A stretch of DNA of 64,000 nucleotides from Ceriagrion tenellum (GCA_963169105.1 OY720632.1:52919136-52983135), one strand, 5' to 3'. Shown: positions 45,740 through 59,199, counted from the stretch's first letter. Notes: a model not told the origin generated them from the sequence alone. Translations and numbers: made by a program.

Positions 45740-46785
45740 CTCGGGTCTAAAAAAATCTTGATTTTTCATTGAGGAATATTAGAATATCTCGAGGAATGAA
45801 TCGATGCGTTTCACGATTAAATCAACTTATCCATTGTCTCTGAGGGTTGTTTGAAATTTTTAAAGTGAGTGTAAGGCAACATTTTCGCACTAAACTAACT
45901 AATGAAAAATTCGCATTAAAAGTCAGGGGCAAATAAGAATTTCTCCATGTGAAGGGTGTATCCTTAATTAATTCCCTTACTAAAGTGGTAATTTAGATAA
46001 TTATGAATGCTGCATGTAGCCATTTAAACCCAATTAGGTTATTCCAACTGCTAATTTTAAATTTTAACAATGAACGTCGGTCATAAACATAACGGAAGTA
46101 CATCGCGATTATTTTCAAATAAAGACGTCAAAGAACGCCAGTCGCACAAAGAACGTGTGAGATGTCCGCAGCAAAAGAAATAGCATCATGGACGTGACCA
46201 CGTTTTATTTCTCAGACATAGTAAATGGTTTTAATTCAGTCACTGTTAAATATACGTACTTATATCTATTTGTCTAAATTGCTGAAAAATTACGGAAATC
46301 AGCAATTTCCTAGGAAAGACTAGGTTGGGAAACTATATGAAAATTATTACGAATACACTTTTACGAGTTTAGTCATGTAGGAAAGTAAGGGTAAGTTTCA
46401 TCAGAAAATAAATCTTAACTTATACGACAACATCAGCCAGTTATTAGAATTATGAGTCATTTCTGAAGGTATTTAAGACAAAATATCTCTTCCCAAGCTA
46501 AGAAATGAAGAACCGTGCAGAGGTGAAAATTGACTCATTCATTGTCAAAAATAAAGTTCACTTAACAAATTCACGGTTTCGAGCATGAAGGCTCCATCTC
46601 AATTGAAACATCTCGACGCGGTCAGTTAAATATTCTTTGCGTAGCTGATAGGAATAATTTTGCCCGACAATGAATTAGGACTGCAACCGTCTGCATTAAA
46701 GCGAACATGAAACCGAGGTTAAAAGGAAAAATATCGCCCGGAGAGGAAGAGAGCTTTGCAATGGGGAGATTCATCAAGGCGAGAA
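45740..46785. other. AT-rich intergenic tract
   Basis: No feature supported. Confidence 0.45.
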
Positions 46786-46789
46786 AAAA

Positions 46790-47290
46790 AGTGGACGGGG
46801 GACACGCTCCGGAGCTAACCCAGACAAACGCAGTCCTACTAGACGCGGACACGCACGGGAGGATCTAACTCGGACGGTCGGACACGCTTCCACGCGGAGC
46901 GGGGCACGCGAAAGGACCCCGGGAGCCGCAGCGACCGTTTGCCGCGCCGTAGGCCGCAGAGCGGCGATTCACGGGGACGGCAGCGAGGGCGGGTTGGGTG
47001 GAGGTTAAAGGGTGTAATACGGCCATAATTTCCAGTCGCGAGGATGGCGATAATTGGTAAAGAGCATTCAGCGCACTCTAAAACCTGGTTCCAGCGGCAT
47101 TAACATCCGCGCGGCGTTGGCCAAAACCGTGGAGGAGAACTATAAAAATGTGATCCTTGCCGCCGGAGCGTAAAAAATTACAATTTTCCGTAATCGCCTT
47201 GAAAGAGCCCTAAATATGACTAATTTATACTCCGGATGATAAAGTGTTTGCGACAGTTTTCGCACGGGCTAGGGCGATGCTAGTCCTATG
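46790..47290. promoter_or_regulatory. CpG-rich block followed by candidate enhancer
   Basis: 46800-46990 is CpG-dense (GACGCGGACACGCACGGG and similar). 47020-47290 is balanced with GGCCATAATTTCC, GATAATTGG, a CTATAAAAATG TATA-like word near 47150, a CCTAAATATGA SRF/MEF2-like word near 47210 and CCGGATG near 47233. The arrangement could be a promoter with an enhancer, but no exon is supported. Confidence 0.3.
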
Positions 47291-49635
47291 GCAAGTAGGA
47301 GAAATTGTCACGCCGTAACGATGAATTACATCGCGAGGAACAGAAGAATTTAGCAATTGCTTACTGATCGGGACGGTTAACATCGATCAAGGTATGAGCA
47401 TGTATTCAAGGCACTAAATTTTGGGATTAAGCTCCAATAACATAATGCTGCTGCTTCAAAAATTTGTTCTGAATATTTGCGGCAGTAGCGGTGCATAGGA
47501 ATTATAAAACGACAAGTTCACTTCACAGAAATATTAATGACCATCATTATATTCAAGGATGTTATATCCTTATCGCGTTCCCAGTAATCGGATTTTAAAT
47601 CTGTTATGAATTCATATGAAGTACAGGACTGTATATGAGATCGTGGATAGATGCCTACTTCTTAACAATGTGATTCAGCACCGCTTAATTAAGAGATAAA
47701 GCGTTATGAGTCTCAACAATCATCAATCAAACAAGCCACCTGGCCACGTTTATCCGTAAAATAATCCTAAAAACATCAAGGATGACCAGGAAAAGGGGTA
47801 AACATGAATTCTTGTCTGAGCAAGTCATCAGCGAAACAGATGGTATGTTCCTTTTTATGATCTAAATTTGAAGTTACAAGATACATCAGGCCTTACAACA
47901 GGTCTGCGGCATGGCAAAGCCTCACAAAATAACTAGGCATACCTCAGGGAGATGAACAGTTGAGCTCTACCTCTACCTGAACATCCAAAATGGTCGAATG
48001 GAGGATAATTTGATTTAACCTGCAAGAGGACCCGGTACATGAAGACTACAACAAAATGCACCAGATATGAAGCAACATATTTCTAGATGAAGGAACTACA
48101 GGATGGATACATTCTTTTAAAGAAAATGTTGATAATAAATATTGTTCCATAAGACTCTTTCGGATGCCGGTAGAATCACACAGAAACGATTAATCTTGCG
48201 GAGAATTGCAGAATACATTTCATAACACCGTGAAGGCAATGTCTCCCAAAGAACTAACGTTATCTTCAAAGATAAATTCAAGTAAGACTATCGTGATCTC
48301 TGTCTACTGATAAATTATAGACATTTTTGTGACTTAGAAAAAAAGGAGAAATTTTAAAGACTAATGAAAAATTATTTCACGAAGTATGGCAACCGGTAAT
48401 GAAAGCTAAGCCACGTTGTAACAATGACCGTCCGTCGGTCAGTTACCTGGAAGAGCCACTAAGCACAACCAATGAATTCAATTTAGGTTGAGTAAACTAA
48501 CTAAAAGAATTTAAATTCAAGGTATAACAAATATGTACACGCTTGTATAGGCAACCAAATAAAGAAGCAATAGATAGACAAAATCAGATTTTCTGCTAGA
48601 GATATTGTGACTTAATACTAAATAATGTAGAAAGACTCTTTCCGACACAGCCATTTTCAAGTCATTGAATTCAATGCTCCCAAGGACTCGAATGGACAGT
48701 TACAACAGTGATAATAAAAAATAAAAAGAACATTGAATAATTCCATGATAAAAACAATGAGTTTCTACATAATGGTGTCCGTGGCTTTGGTTTTCAATAT
48801 GGTAATCATTACGACTCCACATCATGCCACTTCCTCGGTCAGCGGCAATTTGAATTTAGGCGAATATATGGAAGATCATTTTCATCTTTGCATAGTTTTC
48901 CAAACTGCTTATTTCGCTATATTATGTACATGTGAATCGAGACAAAGTCATCCACACTCATCGAAAATCAATGAGCGATGCTTATTCACAGCAAACCGTT
49001 GCAGAACAATCACAGAGCTCGATATCAATTGGATATAAAATCCACCAACTGCTAACGAAGTGCCGAGAGCTTGATCTGCGATTGATTCATACGAAGACTA
49101 AGGAGAATGTGGTGGGTGCTAATGATCGATGGGTCTTATTCACCGAAGAGTCGATGAAAATGGGGATCATAAAACACTTTAACCGTATACTGGGAGAAAA
49201 CCCGTACCACGCCCCCCCAAATTTTGCACACTATTCTCCTGTAGCCTGCATATGAAAAGACTCTTCCGACTTAAGGGAATGTGAGTAAGAGAATCCAAGA
49301 ATTTCTGACCCGAACCTTTAGATTCCACTATGCAATGTTGACGTCAAACCCAAAGCCCTGTAGCTACCGGCTGCTGAATGAGGTGCTACGAGTTAAGGAA
49401 ATAATAAGCCTGTTGTTCTCGTAAGTATGAGGAGATAAAACAGGCAGCCCCATAGTTTTTCAATCACAATACATTTTTTTCATTTCTTTTCACCTTCGCT
49501 TTATTCCGTTCAGGAACACGGTTGGCACGTCGGAAGAATAGCTATCTATTCAAATCAATCAGTGCCGGAGCCAATCCTTCTTATCTTGGAGATCTGATCA
49601 GCAGATAGAGCCTGTGCTCCTGATGGCCCCCTCAT
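47291..49635. other. Longest AT-rich tract
   Basis: 2.3 kb with no supported gene. Overlapping frames at 48733-49038 and 48932-49255 (about 100 aa each) are the only sizeable ones; the first starts with a hydrophobic stretch but neither has a motif I know. Confidence 0.45.
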
Positions 49636-49639
49636 AAGT

Positions 49640-50400
49640 TTGAGGAGCATCTTGAGGGGAGAGAGAGAGTTGAGATCAGGAGATGAGAGTCTGGGGGAAT
49701 TCGGGCGATGCAGCGGAGTTCGCCGTTGTAAGCGACGAAGGGGGAGTTAGAGAGCGCAAGGTGTGCATATGAAGCGGGATAATGAGTCTGACTGATGAAC
49801 GCCTCGTGCCACGGTGGTCGGGGGGATGCGTGCAGAGAGACACACGGGGGAGAGTTGAAATGAGAAGCGGCGGGGGTGGAGGGAGGGAGGGAACAGATGG
49901 GGTGGAGGAATCAATGGAAAGCGGGGAAGAGGTGCGTGTGGTCGCAAGGGCGGGGTCTTCATACGTGTCCTGCACTCTTGGAATGGGGGTTGGAATATGA
50001 GTACGGTGGTGGGCAGTTGGCGGAGGAGACGAGGGGATATGACGGGGGGAGTGGGATCTCTTGGACATTGTCGGGTGTTGGTTGGATGGGGGAGAAGAGA
50101 GGGGCAGAGCGGCCAGCGGGTGAATACATAGGTGGACCTCCCATGACGAAGGGAAGAGCTTGGCTCGCGACTGACGCCAGGACGCCAAGGGTGCCTCTAG
50201 AATAGGAGTGCGATCCGAAGGAGGAGTGAGTGATAGATATGAGCGAGGAGAAGCCACGCTAGACGGGAAGAATAAGGAGCCGTTGGTGACGAGATTTTGA
50301 AGTGGGAGGCGACCGCTCAAAGAAGGAAGTGGTGGGACGTCACTTCATTCGAAGAGAAGGGGGAGGGAAAGAGCAGGGGGCCGAAAGAAATCCCCCCATC
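49640..50400. other. Long purine-rich island
   Basis: Plus strand is G/A-rich almost throughout. The 214-aa minus-strand frame (49676-50320) is Ser/Pro/His-rich and follows from the composition. Confidence 0.5.
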
Positions 50401-50439
50401 CCCTTCCCGTCCGTAGGACCCCATAAGCAGACGCCACTT

Positions 50440-50720
50440 CGTCACACCACTCGGGATAGTTTTTTCAAGGACACTTAATTGCCATTACGCAACGAGAACA
50501 CACGCGACGCCCCGCGTACGCAGAATGCGTGCGATTCGCTTATATCGCCTAGGCGGTCGGTTTGACAAACAATGGGCCTGCACTTGTCTCATCCGTCAAC
50601 TCGTGACGCAAAGATGCGCAGTGCACGTCCCCTGATCCACGCGAGCGGTTCGCCTTCTTCTTGAGCAACGCGACCTATTCTTCCCATCAGCCTGATGCGT
50701 TGCTGGAATTCTACCTTGGT
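50440..50720. promoter_or_regulatory. CpG-rich balanced block
   Basis: CpG-dense and not skewed. Contains TCGCCTAGGCG (50545-50555), a palindromic word also found at 54791, plus CGTGACGCAAAGATGCGC near 50605. Candidate regulatory DNA, by inference. Confidence 0.3.
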
Positions 50721-51950
50721 CATTTGAAGAGTTCCCCTGCTCAAATGTGCCACTACCTTAGGAGGATGGAACTAAATATATTCCCAGCGAATGCGAGATA
50801 AAATGATGTAGTACGTAGTCATTCCTCGACTTATCATCAAAACAATTAGGAGTATTCATAAAGACTTTTAGGTGCAGGACTTTACGAGCGTTTTGCAGTA
50901 ATTTGGGTTATTTGCCCTACATGTGGCAGAATAATAACAGTTTGCTATTCGTTTCTGGACTATCACTTAATAATCACTACAAAAATTACTAACAATCACT
51001 CCTTAACCACACAAACACATCACTTCTATTTCCTTCTATGAACCATTACAGATAAGATATTTTGAAGTTTAATCATGGTTTTAGCTAAGAAGTTCACTCA
51101 AATTCCGCTATAAGGTAAAATATTTACTATTTCCAATAAATCTCAATATATTGACACAACTAACTTACGTGGACTTAAGTTTCTCTTAAGGTTTAACGAA
51201 CGACAAAATAAGGAAGTTAAGGAGTAGCAAGAGATCTTTCAAAATAACTACAATAAGATAGAGGATAAAGCAGAGCAACAAATGTAATATTTTACACTAA
51301 GATCACTCATTACGGGAAGAAATTAATACAGACATCAATATTTCGATGCAGTGTGGTTGATAAAAGAAAAAACAACTAGAATGGCAATTGCACGTTAAAT
51401 TTCATTCTATCGTAAGAGGAACCATCTTTATTAAGAGCGTAGTAAACAAATTACGAACGTTAAAAAGACCATTGTAGGTAAATCTCCTGCGCCAAAGACA
51501 GATAACCGCTTGATGCGACGGCTTAGATTACATAATGTCACTGTGTTATATCATTTCTTTCCACCTTGTGGTAGCAATGCCAGATTTTAATCTAGCCATG
51601 TTTTAATTTACATACCTCGAACATCAAGCACTACTTAGGCAGTTGGAGGCACAAATTGTGAGCGGAAACGTACGTTTATACCAAAGAGATGCCAATTAAG
51701 TGACTTGACGTGAGTTGACTGTAAGCTCTGATAGTTCAGGACAGTACGCTGATAACACATGCAATGAAACGCTCAAAAGAAACAATAAATTGCATGGATC
51801 AGTGCTGAAATAGTGAAGAGTGGATTTCGGAGTGCTCGAATGTTTACAACACGGCCTCATAATGAATAACTGGCTATATACATTGGGTGAAGTAAAACAT
51901 CCCCGATATTGGTGCTCTCGGTGGCGAAGCACCTTGGTGACCACATCGCT
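50721..51950. other. AT-rich intergenic tract
   Basis: No supported gene. Right end grades into the next island. Confidence 0.45.
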
Positions 51951-51954
51951 AAAA

Positions 51955-53132
51955 CCCTCCGAAAAATACCACCCTCCTCCCATGATGCCCTTTGAGAAAG
52001 CAACCCCCATCTTGCCTCTTCCCTTCCGACGCCGAACCATCCCTCCTCCCTCGGCCCCTCTCCCCGCTTATCCCTCTTCCCCACCCCACTGAATTGCCGC
52101 AATCCCCCAAGGGGGATGGAAAAAGGAGGGGTATGGCAAGAAGCGGGAGGGTTAGTGGGGGGGAGGGTGGGAGAGAGGAGTAGGGGGACATGGATTGATG
52201 AAACGAGAGAGAAGGATGAGGTGTATGGACGTATGTGTGTATGAGTAAAAGTGAAGGAGAGAGAGAGACAGAATGAGAGAGAGAGAGAGAAAGGAAGAGG
52301 CCAAGAAGTAGAAAAAGAGAAAGCGGGAGAGGGGGAGGGAGAGAAGGGGGAGAGGAATGGAAGGAGCGAAAGAGGCGGACCAATCACGTGGCCGGAGGGA
52401 GAAGCGACCAATCATTTACGCGCCGCCGAATGACGGATGGGGGCTACGTGCACGGAACTCATGCAGAGTCTGGCCGTGTCTAGGAGAAAAAGAAGAAAAG
52501 GAGGAAATCGAGAGAGAAAGAAAGAGGGGAGGAAGAAAAAGAAAAAGCACGCGGGGTAAAAGAGAGTAGGAATGGGGTGTGGGCGGCGGGAGGTAGGGAG
52601 GGAGGGAAGGTGAGAAGGGGAAGGGGTGTGGAGTGAAAGAGGAAAGGTGAAGAGGACGGGACGGTGGGATCCGGAGGCACGGAGGGAAAATGGAGGAAGG
52701 AAGGAAGAGGGCCGAGGAAAAAATCATACACGCCGGCCTCTCCGAGGAGGAGCGCAGGACAGGAATAGGAGCTGCACGGACAAACACGCATCGGAGACGC
52801 GGGGGCGGGTTGAAGCATCGTAAGGGAGCGCATTTCTCGTCACCTCGCCACCGGAGGTGAAGGTGAAGTGATAAAGCGCAGAGCGGAGGACGGAGATAAC
52901 CGGTGGTAGAAAGAAAAGTTGAACGGCGTGTGGGAGCGAAGGTTTTTCCCCGTCCACCTGCGTTACTCTTCTTTCTCCCTTACGCCTTCTACCGACCTCA
53001 AGGAGCTGCCGAGGAGGCCGGGTCGTCACGGCGTGGGCTGCGTAAGGCCAAACAAATGGAAGTAATAATGCGCACAAAGTTATAATACCCGCGCAGGTGT
53101 TAAACAGCGCGACCGCCGCCCCTTCCGCGAAG
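51955..53132. other. Strand-asymmetric island ending in a possible untranslated exon
   Basis: Pyrimidine-rich (51955-52100) then purine-rich (52110-52740), then CpG-rich balanced DNA to 53132, where AAG is followed by GTGAGT, a consensus donor. G runs at 52145-52171 form a quadruplex pattern. Upstream ATGs near 53056 and 53068 open only a few codons, so any exon here would be 5' untranslated. The promoter reading is inference; the skew is plain. Confidence 0.4.
52255..52292 (+). repeat. GA-rich microsatellite
   Basis: Two (GA)n blocks separated by CAGAAT. Similar short GA/CT runs occur near 30270, 31698, 53326, 59037 and 63928. Confidence 0.9.
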
Positions 53133-53345
53133 GTGAGTGCACTGGTTCTGTTGTTTGGCGCGGGGGGCAGAGGGGGAGATTGTCAACCGGATACACATCT
53201 TCCCGCTTCCCTTTTTTTATTGCAAGAGTGAAAGGAAACATCTCAATTAGTGCGGCAAGTAGAGAAAGAGGTAGCGATAGAGAGAATTGTGGGGGTGAGA
53301 GGTGGGTGGCGGGTGTTGCTGAGCAAGAGAGAGAGAGAGAGGATA
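53133..53345. other. Purine-rich segment
   Basis: G-rich directly downstream of the donor-like site at 53133, ending in a (GA)n run at 53326-53342. If the donor is used, this is the start of an intron. Confidence 0.4.
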
Positions 53346-54305
53346 GTGGCACCGCATAGCTGAAAACCGCAAACCGACAAATTGCGCATGCTCTCGTACT
53401 TGCTTCAAGCAATGGGAGAATAATTATGAAAACGATCCGAGAAAAGTATGCACATTATGATAGCACTTTTTTATTAAAACTCCTTAAGATAAAATACCTT
53501 TCTCGGGTGGAAGAAAAAGCCGCACTCTACAACAACAACCGCTGTAAAATTGCTGGATTGCAGTACACTGAGTTTCTCTCTCTCTATCTGCCGAGAGAGT
53601 AGCTCATAAAACAAACGACTTTGTAAGAAGTCATAGATCATTGATAAAAAGGAAAACAATGCATAAATTACTCGCTGATTTCATTGCTTCCAGGGTGAAA
53701 AATGACTTATTGTAAATACTGCGTCAAAATAGAGGAACGAATAAATCATGCGGGGAGCAATCAACGATGCATTTACAAATGAAACAGAGGATCCCTTTCA
53801 GCATGGCACCTCTTGATTGTGAAATATTTACGCCCGCCGAAAAATAGTACAACACAACGATACGCAGCTACGCCCGGCCGAAATTACAAATACAACGGCT
53901 GCCTAACCATTACACGGAAGGGCACCAATATAAAAAAGGAACAAACACACGAGCGAAGAGCCAGGGATACATCCTCTCTCGGCTTCCGATATTTACAGCC
54001 AACACTTGGGGACATTATTCATGGTAAACTTTTTGTTCCAGGGTACATTAATCAAGCGATAAGCCAAAAAATATTCTCCCGAGACAAAATAAACACCCGC
54101 TACCAATCTTCTCGAGGAGAAAGCGAGCGAGAGATCTCTCAATTGGTCTTCGGCTTATTCCATTCCTTCCCTTTGGAGCAATCTCAGAAGGGCGAAAGAG
54201 ACACCGGCCTTCAGCATACGACTTAATCTTGGTCCGGCAGATTAGGATTAAATACCTCGCTCCAATACAGGCAACAGACACCGGTGCACGGCGCCGATGG
54301 CCGAG
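53346..54305. other. Intergenic or intronic tract
   Basis: No exon supported. The 137-aa frame at 53813-54226 is of mixed composition (rich in Thr, Arg, Ser) and not recognised. Confidence 0.4.
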
Positions 54306-54309
54306 AAAC

Positions 54310-54720
54310 ATCTCCCAACACCCCCCTCTTTTTCTTCCATCCTCCAACCTCCCTTATACTCCGTCTCTCTCCCTGTACCCTCCTTTCCCACCCTCCCTCT
54401 CGCCCCCCCACCAGCCTCCCTCCTCACCTGTGTTTTCCCCCGGCCTCCAACCCTGAGATCCCCGCGAGAGATAAGAATCCGTCCCTTAGGAACGAAAGGG
54501 GGAGGAGATGGCGAGAATCTCCGGATTGCCCGCACAACCCAATGGACCGGTTTCCAAACGCTCGCCGCTTAGTTCTCTTCTCTCTCTCTCCCTCTCTACT
54601 CCTTTATTTCGTTTCACCCCCCCCCCCTCACTCTCTCCCTCGACCCCGAAATTTTCTCCCTCGGCTCCCTTAGCGTTTCATTATCTCACTAGCGTCCCTC
54701 TTCCCACTTCGCCCTTCGAT
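54310..54720. other. Pyrimidine-rich island
   Basis: Two pyrimidine blocks (54310-54445 and 54570-54690) separated by a short purine-rich CpG-containing stretch (54490-54530). Confidence 0.5.
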
Positions 54721-54769
54721 GCAAGACTTGGATGCCACAAAAAATTTGGTTCGCCGACCCGAAAAAATA

Positions 54770-54960
54770 GGATGGCGTAATATTTATCTTTCGCCTAGGC
54801 GAGACACAGCCGATCGATTGATCGCTGGGATCAAAGCGCAGTCCAGACGGTGCACTTTAGCATTAAAATCAAGAAAATTTAGCTCAAATATCGCAATTGA
54901 GACGCGGCCGATATTTCATTAAGCTCAGGCTCTGAGTTGCGAAAGGACACCAATGGGTAA
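54770..54960. promoter_or_regulatory. Candidate cis-regulatory block with TCF-type site
   Basis: Contains the 12-bp palindrome TCGCCTAGGCGA (54791-54802), the overlapping palindromic run CGATCGATTGATCG (54811-54824), GATCAAAG (54829-54836, a TCF/LEF-type word) and TAGCATTAAAATC near 54858. Strand-balanced, no frame. Function inferred from motif density. Confidence 0.3.
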
Positions 54961-55605
54961 TAGAGAGGTGATTGCTGGGACATAGCACTGATGTAAAATT
55001 GCCTTTATATTGGATTCCAAGCATGAGAACATTAAAAATGAAACTAGAACATAACTATTAATCTGGCAAGACCAATGTTACCTAATCAATGTTTAACTGC
55101 CAGTTGAAAGTCAGTTGTTATTGTTAGAATTTCTAAACGCCAGCTTGGTAAAAGACAATAATTTGATTTATATGAAATAAGCAATGGCCAATTTTGAGCT
55201 AAAGCAAGTAGATTGGTGTTAAATAGAGAGGTTAACGCGCCTTTTAAGCAGCATGAAAACAGTCCAGCAGTTGTGATACGAGGGTCCGAAATAGAAAACT
55301 CTAGACCTCAATGAAGGTAGCACCGCTCCCTCGGGGCGATCAACTTTGTGGAACAACAAGCCTTTTCATTTAATCAGGTGCCTCAAGAAGAACGGATGCG
55401 GAGATTACCGTCGCCGAGCCAAGATAAAAAAGCTCGATAGTCAACAGTCAGGTCACTGAGAATAGATAAGAAGGGATAAAATTTACGAATCGGTCTCCTC
55501 CTTTTCCCATAGTTTCCTGGCAGCGTTCAGAACCGCCTAAGCATACAACGCGCGCGCTTTGTTTGGCGAGAGAATTGACTCGCTTTTAAAAATAATTGCG
55601 CCAGA
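54961..55605. other. AT-rich spacer
   Basis: No feature supported. Confidence 0.45.
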
Positions 55606-55609
55606 TCAC

Positions 55610-56045
55610 GGGAAGTTGATCGGGAGGAAGGGGGGGTGTAGGGAGGCGGAGAAGAAGGAGGCATTCAAAAGATCCATCCAAGATTAATGTTTAATCATTC
55701 TGTTCCGGTTGTTCTGTTTCCTGAAACGATTTACGCTTGCACTTTTACAGCCCAACTCCCCCATTCCACTTCCCCTGGTTCCAGGAGCATCTCCAACTCT
55801 CCTTCCTCAGAGAGTCGAGAGAGAAAGAGAACCCCCTCCCCCTTGTCCTTTCCTCCCCCACCCCCATCCCCCCGTCGCCCAACTTCCACCCAGTCCTCGG
55901 AAACTCGACCGTGCCCGAGGTAATTGCATAGTCCCGTGTCTCATCCCGAACCAACCACCCCTTCCCCCGGTTCACCCCCCCCCTCACCTTCTCCACACCA
56001 CCTCCCACCTTCCCTCCCCTTTAGCAGTTCGCCCTAAGGTCCGCC
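55610..56045. other. Strand-asymmetric island, mostly pyrimidine
   Basis: A brief purine run (55618-55660), then pyrimidine-rich from about 55745 to 56030 with long C runs near 55975. Confidence 0.5.
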
Positions 56046-58200
56046 GCAGACGCTAACAGGTCGTATCTTGAGCAATAAAACAGAGGGAAGCTCAAATGGC
56101 TACTGGTTTACAGAGATTCCGAAATTCCTGACGAGAGGGCAAAAGAGCGCATTTAAAAGGTTTGTCTTCCACCAGCTAGCTAATGTATCAGAGGTGTCCG
56201 ATTTACTTTCCCTGCACCTTTCGGGAATTGGCAAAGGAGCGCACGAACCGAGCCACACTCACAGACTTATGGCCTCTTCCCTCTGGTTTCACCCCATGCT
56301 TACATTTCGATCAGAGCGTTTTATCCGGCGATAGAGATTGCTCGACCATTGGCGATGAATCCGCTTTATGCAAGCTGACAAATAATTGCCACACATATAG
56401 AGCTGAAAAGAAGTAAAGGAGGAATTGACATGGCTTAGGAGAGAAGTCTCTCTCACCATTGTTGCTTCTTCATGAATTTTTCTTTAGGCTGAAAGCAAGG
56501 GAAAATTTGTGAATGCAACAATGAACTCAGCAGCGACTTTGACATTAAATCGAAAAGAGTAAAAAAGTAGCAACACTGAATAATAAGGCAGTGAGATTGA
56601 AGCTATTCAAACAATATTATATATGATTTCATCCATACCAGTAAATCCACTGCCTATTAGAAAATGGGCAGGCACCTGGTTTTCCCAAATTACCTCCTTA
56701 GAGGGGAATCAATTCAAGCTCCAATATCTTACGAGTGTTTCGGGAACACAGACCAATAAACTGCCTGCTTACATAAATTGAGGTTAAATATAAATCAATA
56801 TAAAATCTTATTCTTGACATAGCCAAAACATTCTGGTTTATTTGACAGTTTTCATGATGTTAACCAGTGTGGAGGACTTTTTATGAAGTGGATTTACAAT
56901 GCTAGTGCAAGGCGATAGGCTCTTGTTACCTATTATTTACCAAGAAGTAATCAATGGAAATCCATTTCATTTTAAACGAAGTGAATCGTCCGAAAAATAA
57001 GCGTGGCTATTCACCTGTCCAAACGAACAACTCCTGGCGCTCAGGGGATCACACGCCGCTGTAACATGCCTTGCATAAAGGGACATGCCCCACGCATTGG
57101 GACTGCCAGACAGGACAACTCATTGGATCTGCCTCCCTACGGAGAATGAGGCTATGTCCCTGGTGGCCCATAAAGAGAATTGCAGATGGGATGAATTATT
57201 TGAGGGAGGGGTTAGCCGAACAAAGAGATGCGATAGATCTTTACCACTTACACAGAAAACTTAAACTTGAGGAAAGAAATGACGAGCTAAATCATAACAA
57301 AAGAACATCTTCAACAGAGATATCTTGCAATAACAGAGCTCAATTTAACCACATACTCGATAGAATTAAATCACGGATAGTCATCTGCATCTCATTCCTG
57401 ACTTAATGGAAAGCGTTTGTAAAGGTAACATTATATGTAAACTTAAATCAGGCATAATATCATGTAACCAAGTCTCCACATAGAATTTTCACATAGAAGT
57501 TTCAGAAATAAGGTTATTTTACAAGAGAATAAGCAAATATGTGGCTCCAATACTCTGGGAAAGCTACACTAGCTGAGGAGACATGAGACTGAAGAGACTC
57601 TGATTGTACAATCAATAATGAACGACACACATACATATGTATCCACTTACTCTAACACGAATAGAAATTCTTGAATATCTCACACAAATATACGTAAAAG
57701 ATGTAAACCTCTTTTGCAAAAAAAAACCTGAAATGCGGATTTTTTTGTTGAACTAAGTTTCGTTGCAATGCATTCATTACTTTGATATATTAATGAACCA
57801 TAAATGTATTCTAAACGATTACAGACGTAACGGTGGACATATGCAGTCAGTGAGACAGGTGATGACTTCTAAATGGTATTTAAAAGATAAAGTTTTACTA
57901 GTATACTATTGGGTCAGAATCACTGAAGTAAGGCGAGCTGAGTGCATTGCCCACGAGTAAATCAAGCAGCTCCTTCGAAGACTTAAGGTAGATATCTTTC
58001 GTGGATTCGTCAATATTTTACAACCATCAATTTGTCTCGTACGATATTGGCCCTCGAAACCTTTTCCCTCAGTCATTCATCAACTATGTCTTCGCCGCTC
58101 CCTCAAGCTATTCTAGAATTATATATTGCAATTATAACTTAACAAGGACATCTTTCTAACTCCTCACAAAACGAGGGAGCTCACATGACCCAAGACTTAA
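56046..58200. other. AT-rich intergenic tract
   Basis: The 111-aa frame at 57071-57406 is the most protein-like in composition (balanced, with an acidic/basic C-terminal half) but I recognise no domain. A block near 57030-57190 is GC-moderate. Otherwise nothing. Confidence 0.4.
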
Positions 58201-58204
58201 CTCG

Positions 58205-59195
58205 AAAATGAATTGGAAGACTCACCGCCTCAAACATTTGCCGTTCCCAATATAGCTCCTTTAACAACTATACCTCATCCGAATACTTTGCATCCCACCC
58301 GCTCCCGGGCCATCTCTCTTCACTCAATCCCGCTCCCAATTGCCATTCCCCTATTGTCTGAAAAACCCACTCACCCCCACCCAGACCGAGATATCCCCCA
58401 TAAATCCAAAACGGCAATCCTCCTCCAACTTAAGCTGCCGTGCCATCCATCCCACCCTTCTCTAACACCCCCCCCCCCCCACACACTCCCACAGAGGCCC
58501 CCTCCCCACCTCCCAGCCGCCCACGCCCCAATTCTTCCCCCACCCGAACACTCACCCCTTTCTCCTCACCATCTTGGGAATCTCTCGGCCCTGAAACTAA
58601 CCCCGGGCCCTGAACGGAACCCATCGCCCCAACCAAACCCCTTTCCTAGCCGCTAGACCCTGTTCGACGGTTGGGGAGAGCGCAGGGGAGGGTCGCCCTC
58701 CAACCCCCGTGGCAGCGGCAGCAGCAGTGGAACCTCCACCAGCTCCCTCCAACCCCATTGCCGCAGACCCCGACTAGAGTCACCCTCCTCCCCGCCGCCT
58801 CCCCGTAAGCCCCCGGCACCAATCTCTCATCCCTGAGCCCACGGCTCACAGCTGCCGTCCCAGCGGCAGCGGGCGAACTGTTCGAGATCAAACGTGGGGT
58901 TGGCGGGAAGCTCTATGGGGGAGGGGAAATGGGGGTAGGGTGGGAACACCAAACTCACCCCGTCCCCTCGATCCTCGCCAGCTTCCTCGGATTCCTCGGC
59001 GGGGAAAAGGATGTCTTTTCGCTGCCCATTCTATCTTTCTCTCTCTCTCTCTCCCTCCCTTTTTCTCTCACTCCCACGTGCCTGTCTTCTTTTTACACCC
59101 CACTTTTCCTCCCAAGACGTTCCTTATCCGAGGAGGACTCTCCTTACCCTCTCCCCTCCTACTTTTACATTCCATTCCCATTCCCAAAAGTAAGG
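58205..59195. other. Long pyrimidine-rich island
   Basis: Pyrimidine-rich at 58210-58660, including a C run near 58468. The middle (58670-58900) is CpG-rich and mixed, with GGCAGCGGCAGCAGCAG near 58711. A short G-rich break (58914-58945) precedes further pyrimidine and a CT microsatellite at 59037-59056. Confidence 0.5.
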
Positions 59196-59199
59196 AAAA

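Noticed and set aside
48733..49255. Two overlapping open frames of about 100 aa, one starting with a hydrophobic stretch
   Set aside because: No recognisable domain, no promoter or splice context, AT-driven composition.
57071..57406. 111-aa open frame of balanced composition
   Set aside because: No motif, no flanking gene structure; length is within chance for 64 kb. A homology search could reopen it.
58468..58500. CRISPR or tandem array in C-rich DNA
   Set aside because: Only homopolymer and simple-sequence runs; no repeated unit with spacers, and the window is eukaryotic.
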